12,940 nt of DNA from Bacteroides sp. (GTDB lineage: Bacteria > Bacteroidota > Bacteroidia > Bacteroidales > Bacteroidaceae): the NCBI GenBank assembly GCA_030529405.1, contig JAUMWZ010000003.1:17209-30148 (forward strand). Direction: 5' to 3'. The notes below the pieces were generated by a model. The model made no database searches, had not been told where the DNA came from, and saw nothing but the letters and a program-made list of their open reading frames with translations. This document shows positions 8,601-12,940 of the stretch, in pieces. The position numbers were made by a program, and so were the translations under genes. Position 1 is the stretch's first letter. Every line of letters begins with the position of its first letter.

Positions 8601-8989
8601 ATAATGGTCGTGGATTGGCTGTTATAGCAAATTCAACTATTGGATTTAATGCTTTGCGCAATTCAATAGAAGACTTCGACTCGGAAGAAGCTAAACATCG
8701 TCCTTACCAATGGAATAACTTCACACAAGATGAGGTTAGAAACCGCAAAGACTCTGACGCTAAAGACGTAAAACGTCGTCATCACCACGTTAATGACATA
8801 ACACCACGCAACTTCGTTGAGGTTTGTGTTGATATGAAACAACAAGGTGTTGCAGGTTATGACAGCTGGGGTTCTCGTCCAGAGCCTATCTATCAGATAC
8901 CAGCTAATAGAAGCTATGAGTGGGGATTCACATTTGTTCCTGTGAAAAGCAAAGCCAACACTGCGCAAGCAATGAAATACAAATACTAA
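5606..8989 (+). CDS. Secreted GH2 beta-galactosidase
   Basis: The protein has 1127 residues by the longest frame. It carries a signal peptide (MSAFVVATTMLCTANAVAS after a short basic start). GH2 domains follow in the usual order: sugar-binding jelly roll (about 50-240), immunoglobulin-like domain (about 245-360), TIM barrel (about 360-650), a linker domain, then the LacZ-type C-terminal beta-sandwich (about 800-1115) with the motif RPPTDNDYGNG. Catalytic residues are Glu499 in WSLGNEAGNG (acid/base) and Glu565 in PSEYSHAMGN (nucleophile). It should remove terminal beta-linked galactose in the periplasm. The start is uncertain: ATGs at 5606, 5624 and 5630 are in frame. All three lie in or at the edge of the 22-bp array, and 5624 is at the same position of the core as the start of the DUF3256 gene. 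I give the longest frame. The GH109 gene lies upstream, and the kinase gene follows after 22 bp. Confidence 0.92.
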   Translation: MRSKLYMKMSAFVVATTMLCTANAVASNKDNNKPYWKDVNVVAVNKEYPRTAFMTYADRETAMTSRYENSKFYKLLNGTWKFYFVEGYKQLPENITSAEVSTSNWKDIKVPGNWEVQGFGTAIYTNHGYEFKPRNPQPPLLPEENPVGVYRRDIEIPSDWLDRNIYLHVAGAKSGMYVYVNGKEVGYSEDSKNPAEFIINKYVKAGKNVLTLKIFRWSTGSYLECQDFWRISGIERDVFLYSQPKASIKDFKVKSSLLNDYKDGDWKLSIDMRNSGDKKANLSVSYEVVDANNKVVSKGEKNTILDASKQETLVFEDVIKDVKTWTSEYPNLYKLVMTVRQDGKITEVVPYNVGFRHFEIKPIEAKGENGKQYVCFFVNGQPIKLKGVNIHEHNPETGHYVPEELMKKDFELMKKYNINTVRLSHYPQDRRFYELCDEYGIYVYDEANIESHGMYYDLRKGGSLGNNPDWLIPHMDRTINMFERNKNYPSVAIWSLGNEAGNGYNFYQTYLWLKKAEEGLMNRPVNYERAQWEWNSDMYVPQYPGAKWLENIGRTGSDRPIVPSEYSHAMGNSNGNISGQWDAIYKYPNLQGGYIWDWVDQGILNVDENGRKYWAYGGDYGVDMPSDGNFLCNGVINPDRTPHPGLTEVKYAHQDVAFEAVNLSKGVFKVINRFYFTNLNKYKIQYFVEENGKTIKTGVLKLDVKPQHSKEVTVPVSGLKSTQGSEYFVTFRVFTVKAEKLVPAGHEIALEQFKIPVSTTKLQYKKSGPALNISFANELYTVHSSKVNFVFNKNTGVVESYKVDGVEYFNEGFGIRPNFWRPPTDNDYGNGAPKRLQVWKKSSNELKVTDVVAKEKDGNVEMKVTYLLAAGNLYDVTYKIYPSGVVNVNVLFNSTDMEETKIAASEETRMATFTPGGDAARKASSKLEVPRIGVRFRLPVSMNNVKYLGRGPEENYLDRNRGTVVGVYNTTADKMYYNYVRPQENGHRTDTRWVELTDNNGRGLAVIANSTIGFNALRNSIEDFDSEEAKHRPYQWNNFTQDEVRNRKDSDAKDVKRRHHHVNDITPRNFVEVCVDMKQQGVAGYDSWGSRPEPIYQIPANRSYEWGFTFVPVKSKANTAQAMKYKY

Positions 8990-9011
8990 TACAATATAAG
9001 ATTTAATACTT

Positions 9012-10100
9012 ATGAAAGATTTATCAGCAATTGTGTCTAAGTTTCACATCAAGGGAACTGTTTCTGAAATCAAGCCACTTGGTTCAGGATTGATAAACGA
9101 CACTTATAAGGTTGAGACGAAAGAGGTTGATGCACCAGATTATGTGCTACAAAGAATCAATCACGCAATATTTACAAATGTGGACATGTTACAGAAGAAT
9201 ATAGCTTCTGTAACAGCACACATTCGCAAGAAGTTAGAGTCTGCTGGCGAGAAAGATATAGACCGCAAGGTTCTAAACTTTGTTGAGGCTGAAGGCGGAA
9301 AGACTTATTTCTTCGACGTAGAGAGCTATTGGAGGGTTATGGTGTTCATACCTAAGGCAGAAACTTACGAAGCTGTTACTCCTGAATATTCAAAGTTTGC
9401 CGGCGAAGCGTTCGGACATTTCCAATCAATGCTTGCTGACATTCCTGAAACATTAGGCGAAACAATTCCTGATTTCCATAACATGGAGTTTCGTTTGAAG
9501 CAACTTAGAGATGCAGTAGCTAACAATGCAGCAGGTCGTGTAGAAGAAGTTAAGTATTATCTTGACGAGATTGAGAAGAGAGCAGACGAGATGTGTAAAG
9601 CAGAACGTCTACACCGTGAGGGCAAACTACCTAAGCGTGTTTGTCACTGCGATACAAAAGTGAACAACATGCTGTTTGATGAAGACGGAAAGGTTCTTTG
9701 TGTGATAGACCTAGATACTGTTATGCCAAGTTTTATCTTCTCTGACTATGGCGATTTCTTGCGTACCGGAGCCAATACAGGTGCAGAAGATGACAAAGAT
9801 TTGAACAACGTAAACTTCAATATGGATATCTTCAAGGCTTTCACAGAAGGTTATTTGAAGGGTGCAGGTTCTTTCCTCACAAAGATAGAGATAGAGAACT
9901 TGCCTTATGCAGCAGCATTGTTCCCGTATATGCAATGTGTACGTTTCCTTGCTGATTATATCAACGGAGACACATACTATAAGATTAAATATCCGGAACA
10001 CAACCTTGTTCGTACTAAGGCACAGTTTAAGTTGCTACAAAGTGTAGAAGAAAACACTCCTGCAATGGTAGCATTTATCAACGAGTGCTTAGCTAAATAA
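9012..10100 (+). CDS. Aminoglycoside-phosphotransferase-fold sugar kinase, resembling N-acetylhexosamine 1-kinase
   Basis: The protein has 362 residues and no signal peptide, so it is cytoplasmic. The N-lobe has the nucleotide loop GSGLINDTY (24-32). The catalytic loop is HCDTKVNN (212-219), with Asp214 as the likely base, and the metal-binding motif is IDLDTVMP (232-239). The following SDYGDFLRTGAN resembles NahK/LnpB of bifidobacteria, whose length (about 360 residues) is also similar. NahK phosphorylates GalNAc or GlcNAc at C1. The gene starts 22 bp after the GH2 stop with no promoter visible, so it is probably co-transcribed with the two glycosidase genes. In that setting it would phosphorylate the GalNAc or another sugar they release after uptake. 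Substrate specificity is an inference; the wider family also contains kinases for choline, homoserine and antibiotics. A strong terminator lies about 30 bp downstream. Confidence 0.82.
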   Translation: MKDLSAIVSKFHIKGTVSEIKPLGSGLINDTYKVETKEVDAPDYVLQRINHAIFTNVDMLQKNIASVTAHIRKKLESAGEKDIDRKVLNFVEAEGGKTYFFDVESYWRVMVFIPKAETYEAVTPEYSKFAGEAFGHFQSMLADIPETLGETIPDFHNMEFRLKQLRDAVANNAAGRVEEVKYYLDEIEKRADEMCKAERLHREGKLPKRVCHCDTKVNNMLFDEDGKVLCVIDLDTVMPSFIFSDYGDFLRTGANTGAEDDKDLNNVNFNMDIFKAFTEGYLKGAGSFLTKIEIENLPYAAALFPYMQCVRFLADYINGDTYYKIKYPEHNLVRTKAQFKLLQSVEENTPAMVAFINECLAK

Positions 10101-10131
10101 TAGGATATTATAGCTTAGAAAACAGATAAAT

Positions 10132-10180
10132 AAGTGTGCTTGTGTGAGGCGATAGACCTTGTCAAGCACACTTTTCTTTT
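10132..10180 (+). terminator. Intrinsic terminator after the glycosidase operon
   Basis: AAGTGTGCTTG (10132-10142) pairs perfectly with CAAGCACACTT (10163-10173) as an 11-bp stem with a 20-base loop. The loop may be shortened by AGG/CCT pairing inside. The stem runs into TTTTCTTTT. It lies 31 bp after the kinase stop codon. Confidence 0.85.
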
Positions 10181-10237
10181 ACCCTTTATCAATGTGTGTA
10201 TAACACTCTTCGTCTTGTCTTATATCACCTCTTCCCA

Positions 10238-10353
10238 TACCTCTATTTTTTATGCTTTCAAACTATATACACTCAACTTTCAAACCATATACAGTCTGTT
10301 TCTAAACCATATATCACTGACAAATCAACTCTATACAGTTTGCAAACTATGTG
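10238..10353. repeat. 22-bp-period repeat array C (4 clear units plus degenerate edges)
   Basis: Clear units start at 10260, 10282, 10304 and 10326; the AAC/ACC C recurs at 10263, 10285, 10307 and 10329, exactly 22 bp apart. Spacers are aactttc and gtttct-like. A weaker in-phase unit at 10238 keeps the spacer gctttc. A further core, AAACTATGTG, at 10344 is out of phase by 4 bp. The array fills most of the gap between the terminator at 10132-10180 and the truA promoter. The rest of the 337-bp gap holds nothing else I can recognise. Confidence 0.75.
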
Positions 10354-10432
10354 TTACACGCTTTTGCTCACGACATACATAATAATATGAAGATTATGTT
10401 TTGTCATAGCCACTAAATAAACAGGAAAGAAG

Positions 10433-10440
10433 TACTTTTG
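10433..10440 (+). promoter_or_regulatory. -7 promoter element of the truA operon
   Basis: TACTTTTG is a perfect TAnnTTTG match. Transcription would start near 10447, about 21 nt before the GTG at 10468. This argues against the in-frame TTG codons at 10438 and 10444 as truA starts. No TTTG lies at the expected -33 distance. Confidence 0.55.
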
Positions 10441-10467
10441 CAGTTGAAAACAAAAACGCATTATAAA

Positions 10468-11226
10468 GTGAATAGATATTTCATATGCTTGGCATACGAC
10501 GGAGAAAACTACCACGGCTGGCAGATACAGCCTAACGGCATCAGTGTGCAAGAATGTTTGGAGAAGGCACTATCTACCTTTTTGCGACAACAGATAGAGG
10601 TGGTAGGTGCGGGGCGTACAGATGCAGGAGTACATGCAGAGGTAATGATTGCTCACTTTGACTTTAATGAACGTCTTGACACAGCTTTTGTGACAGACAA
10701 ACTCAACCGTATGTTGCCACAAGACATATCTATACACTGCGTAAAGCGTGTGCGAGAAGATGCTCACGCAAGGTTTGATGCCACCGAACGAACATATAAA
10801 TACTACGTTACCAGTACTAAGAATGTGTTTTCAAGAAGGTATGCTTGGAGGATAAATATGCCTCTTGACTACCAAAAGATGAATGAAGCAGCCAATGAGT
10901 TATTACATTATACTGACTTCACTAGCTTTAGTAAGCTACACACAGATGTTAAGACAAACAACTGCGATATTCGCTTTGCCCGTTGGGAGCAGAAAGACGA
11001 ACATACATGGGTGTTTACCATAAGTGCAGACCGCTTTTTGCGTAATATGGTTAGGGCTATTGTTGGCACACTGGTTGAGGTGGGCAAAGGCAAAATGTCT
11101 ATTGACGATTTCAAGAAAGTGATAGAGAGTAAAGACCGTGGAAAAGCAGGAACATCGGCTCCGGCAAACGCCCTTTTCTTGGTCAATGTGGACTATCCAG
11201 CCGACATCTTTATAGATAATGACTAG
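10468..11226 (+). CDS. truA: tRNA pseudouridine(38-40) synthase TruA
   Basis: The protein has 252 residues from the GTG at 10468 (NRYFICLAYDGENYHGWQIQ). TruA converts uridines 38-40 of the tRNA anticodon arm to pseudouridine in the cytoplasm. The conserved catalytic motif GAGRTDAGVHA is present, with the nucleophile Asp52. Other family signatures are the N-terminal YDGxxYHGWQ, RFDATERTYKYYV, FTSFSK and the C-terminal FLRNMVRAIVGTLVEVGKGK. The frame stays open up to a TTG at 10438, which would add ten residues. That TTG is part of the -7 promoter box, and family members usually start at the 'RYF' strand, so GTG 10468 is preferred. The transporter gene starts 11 bp after its stop. Confidence 0.95.
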   Translation: MNRYFICLAYDGENYHGWQIQPNGISVQECLEKALSTFLRQQIEVVGAGRTDAGVHAEVMIAHFDFNERLDTAFVTDKLNRMLPQDISIHCVKRVREDAHARFDATERTYKYYVTSTKNVFSRRYAWRINMPLDYQKMNEAANELLHYTDFTSFSKLHTDVKTNNCDIRFARWEQKDEHTWVFTISADRFLRNMVRAIVGTLVEVGKGKMSIDDFKKVIESKDRGKAGTSAPANALFLVNVDYPADIFIDND

Positions 11227-11237
11227 CAGATAAGGAT

Positions 11238-12137
11238 ATGTGGTTAGCTCTAGCTTTTTGTTCTGCCTTTTTGTTGGGCTTATATGATGTGTCTAAGAAA
11301 CACTCTTTGCGTGGCAATGCAGTATTACCCATTTTGTTTATAAACACACTTGTGGCTAGCATGATATTTGCTCCTCTCATCATTGGTAGTTACCTCAACA
11401 TGCCACTGTTAAACGGTAGTGTGTGGTATGTTCAGCCTTACGAGTGGAGTGTTCAACGACTGATAATACTGAAAGCCTTTATTGTCTTGTCATCGTGGTT
11501 GTTTGGCTATTTTGCAATGAAACACTTACCTATCACTATAGTAGGACCAATCAATGCAACAAGACCTGTTATGGTGTTAGTAGGTGCTATGTTGGTGTTT
11601 GGCGAACGATTAAATCTGTATCAATGGATTGGTGTTACGCTTGCCATAACCTCAATTTTCCTGCTAAGCATAGCTGGTAAGCGCGAAGGCATAGACTTTA
11701 AGCGAAACAAATGGATATTGTTTCTGTTCTTGGCAGCCGTTATGGGAGCCATCAGCGGACTATATGATAAGTTCATCATACAACGAGTTGAGCCAATAAC
11801 CGTTCAGTCTTGGTACAACGTATATCAAGTGTTGATAATGTGTCCGGTGTTGGCTTTGCTGTGGTATCCGCAGAGAAAGAAATCTACCCCTTTTCAGTGG
11901 CGATGGAGCATATTGCTCATTCCTGTGTTGTTGTCGTTGGCTGACCTTGCATATTTCTTTGCGTTGAGCTATGACGAAGCTATGATTTCAATAGTATCAA
12001 TGATTAGGCGTGGCAGTGTGGTAGTATCGTTTGCTTTCGGAGCCTTTATTTTCAGTGAAAAGAACTTAAAAACTAAGGTTGTAGACCTTGTTCTTATACT
12101 CATAGGAATGATATTCTTATATTTGGGAAGTAGATAA
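11238..12137 (+). CDS. EamA/DMT-family inner-membrane transporter
   Basis: The protein has 299 residues with about ten hydrophobic segments in two EamA repeats (roughly 1-145 and 155-299). Each repeat ends with the usual pattern: GPINATRPVMVLVGAMLVFGE then IGVTLAITSIFLLS in the first, and ISIVSMIRRGSVVVSFAFGA then DLVLILIGMIFLYLGS in the second. DMT proteins move small metabolites such as amino acids, nucleotide derivatives or sugar derivatives across the inner membrane. The substrate cannot be told here. It lies between truA and a DUF3256 gene with short gaps (11 and 19 bp), which indicates one transcript. I infer no functional link to tRNA modification. Confidence 0.9.
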   Translation: MWLALAFCSAFLLGLYDVSKKHSLRGNAVLPILFINTLVASMIFAPLIIGSYLNMPLLNGSVWYVQPYEWSVQRLIILKAFIVLSSWLFGYFAMKHLPITIVGPINATRPVMVLVGAMLVFGERLNLYQWIGVTLAITSIFLLSIAGKREGIDFKRNKWILFLFLAAVMGAISGLYDKFIIQRVEPITVQSWYNVYQVLIMCPVLALLWYPQRKKSTPFQWRWSILLIPVLLSLADLAYFFALSYDEAMISIVSMIRRGSVVVSFAFGAFIFSEKNLKTKVVDLVLILIGMIFLYLGSR

Positions 12138-12147
12138 GCATAAATAC

Positions 12148-12229
12148 AAACTATATATGACTATAAAACAAACTATAAAGAAAATACTTCTAATCAATAT
12201 ATTGTTTGCAACTACAGTATATACAGTTG
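12148..12229. repeat. 22-bp-period repeat array D, overlapping the DUF3256 start and signal-peptide codons (4 units)
   Basis: In-phase cores start at 12148 (AAACTATATATGA), 12170 (AAACTATAAAG), 12192 (AATCAATATATTGTTTGC) and 12214 (ACAGTATATACAGTTG). The third matches the unit at 3858 at 15 of 18 positions, and the fourth matches the palindromic consensus at 12 of 16. All but the first 9 bp of the array lie inside the DUF3256 reading frame. Because 22 is not a multiple of three, each unit is read in a different frame. Confidence 0.6.
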
Positions 12230-12819
12230 AGGCGCAAACAGCTAAAGAGGTGTTTATCAGTATGCCTGACAGCATATTGGAGGTGTTTAGTAAGAACGAC
12301 AGAGCTGACTTTGCCGACTTCTTAGACAGTAATATGAAAGCCGTTGTAAAGAATAAGAACGGCTCAAACAGTGAGATGACTGAGCTGACAAACGATTATC
12401 TGAACCTAAACATTACGAGCGAAGTGTCTTGGCAGATGAAGCTGTTGCAGGTCAATGATAGCACAAAGATTGTGTGCTGTGTAGAAACATTCAAAGCACC
12501 TGCAAAGGTCAGTAGCATAAGGTTTTATACAACGAACTGGACAGAACTCAATGTTGCAGACTACATAACCATACCTAACACTGCCGACTTTGTTTTAGGT
12601 ACAGAGAAAGAAAAGACCATGCAAGAGATAACAATGTTGCTGCTTTCTGCTCAGATTAGTGCAGACAGTTCTGATTTAGTTTTTGTTTTTAAGCCTGAAG
12701 AATATATGCACGAAACGGCAGTGGAGCTTATCAAAGGGAAAGTGAGAGAAAGAATAGCATATAAATGGAATAAAACCAGATTTGAGAGGGTAGAGGAACC
12801 AACGGAAACCACCTCTTAA
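12157..12819 (+). CDS. DUF3256 family secreted protein
   Basis: The protein has 220 residues and its function is unknown. Residues 1-27 form a signal peptide (two lysine-containing stretches, hydrophobic ILLINILFATTVYTV, cleavage after VEAQ), so it is periplasmic or outer-membrane associated, with no lipobox. The mature part starts AKEVFISMPDSILEVFSKNDR and continues with ADFADFLDSNMKA, then TNDYLNLNIT. This 'MPDS' start and 'DYL.L' pattern is typical of DUF3256 proteins in Bacteroidales, which are about this length. It follows the transporter by 19 bp and appears to be the last gene of the truA transcript. The ATG and the signal-peptide codons coincide with a 22-bp repeat array, an unusual origin for an N-terminus. 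A weak terminator overlaps its stop codon. Confidence 0.87.
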   Translation: MTIKQTIKKILLINILFATTVYTVEAQTAKEVFISMPDSILEVFSKNDRADFADFLDSNMKAVVKNKNGSNSEMTELTNDYLNLNITSEVSWQMKLLQVNDSTKIVCCVETFKAPAKVSSIRFYTTNWTELNVADYITIPNTADFVLGTEKEKTMQEITMLLLSAQISADSSDLVFVFKPEEYMHETAVELIKGKVRERIAYKWNKTRFERVEEPTETTS

Positions 12820-12828
12820 TGGTTTTTT
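12804..12828 (+). terminator. Weak intrinsic terminator overlapping the DUF3256 stop codon
   Basis: AAACCA (12806-12811) pairs with TGGTTT (12820-12825) across an 8-base loop that contains the TAA stop. G-T pairs may extend the stem by two, and the T run TTTTTT partly forms the stem. Short and AT-rich, so only moderately convincing. Confidence 0.4.
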
Positions 12829-12940
12829 CGTAAATATACGGTCTTGCAAAAGACTGATAACTAACACGGAGTAGGCTATATGTGGCTTACTCTTGTTATA
12901 TCTATAGCCTATTTCCAAACCATATATAGTCTATTTCCAA
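12829..12940. repeat. 22-bp-period repeat array E at the right edge (3 clear, 2 degenerate units, continues outside)
   Basis: The register is set by the core AAACCATATATAGT at 12917, followed by CTATTTCC and the AA of the next unit at the last two bases. The preceding unit (12895) ends in the same CTATTTCC. In-phase TATA-like cores follow leftwards at 12873 (GGCTATATG), 12851 (AGACTGATAA, degenerate) and 12829 (TAAATATAC, degenerate). The array therefore covers the whole visible gap after the DUF3256 terminator. Confidence 0.6.
12872..12911. repeat. 9-bp inverted repeat within array E
   Basis: TAGGCTATA (12872-12880) is the exact reverse complement of TATAGCCTA (12903-12911), with a 22-base loop. 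An alternative hairpin, GAGTAGGC/GCTTACTC (12869-12892, one G-T pair), overlaps it and is followed by TTGTTAT. Either could act as a back-up terminator for the truA operon, or the symmetry may simply come from palindromic repeat cores one period apart. Confidence 0.4.

Noticed and set aside
9012..10100. Aminoglycoside resistance kinase
   Set aside because: It shares only the fold motifs; the DLDTVMP and DYGDFLRTGAN context and the neighbouring glycosidases point to a sugar kinase.
10134..10382. Small protein-coding gene of 82 codons on the plus strand
   Set aside because: It covers the terminator hairpin and repeat array C and has no protein-like features or start context.
12841..12854. GTCTT-GCAA-AAGAC hairpin as terminator or structured RNA
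   Set aside because: Only five base pairs, no T run after it, and it coincides with a degenerate repeat unit.

Overview
The window comes from a low-GC member of the Bacteroidales (Bacteroidetes), probably host-associated. The evidence is the gene content (fimbrillin-family lipoprotein, DUF5119 and DUF3575 proteins, a GH109/GH2 pair, DUF3256), promoter elements of the Bacteroidetes type (TAnnTTTG at -7, TTTG at -33), and the absence of clear Shine-Dalgarno sites. I cannot name the genus from sequence alone.

Layout. (1) Positions 1-3106, minus strand: a fimbria or surface-adhesin operon read right to left. It contains a DUF3575 outer-membrane protein with an OmpA-like N-terminal part, a DUF5119 lipoprotein whose start overlaps the previous stop, and a fimbrillin-like lipoprotein that runs off the left edge. 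Its promoter is visible at 3292-3323. (2) Positions 3107-4124: a 1-kb AT-rich divergent intergenic region. It holds a long inverted repeat, a 22-bp repeat array and a promoter for the plus-strand genes. (3) Positions 4125-10100, plus strand: three genes that look like a host-glycan salvage unit, namely a secreted GH109 alpha-N-acetylgalactosaminidase, a secreted GH2 beta-galactosidase and a cytoplasmic kinase resembling N-acetylhexosamine 1-kinase. A strong hairpin terminator follows. (4) Positions 10433-12828, plus strand: truA, a ten-helix EamA/DMT transporter and a secreted DUF3256 protein, closely spaced behind a -7 promoter element and ending in a weak terminator.

The most unusual feature is a family of intergenic tandem repeats with a strict 22-bp period, seen at six separate places. 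The unit is a palindromic core, close to AAACTATATATAGTTT, plus a 6-bp pyrimidine-rich spacer. Arrays occur in both orientations. They run into genes: one supplies a stop codon (DUF5119), and two place an ATG at the identical position of the core (the GH2 gene and the DUF3256 gene). In the DUF3256 gene, four in-phase units span the start codon and nearly the whole signal-peptide coding region. I do not know the function of these arrays. A 22-bp spacing is about two helical turns, so the cores would lie on one face of the DNA, which suits either a protein-binding array or a spreading repeat family.
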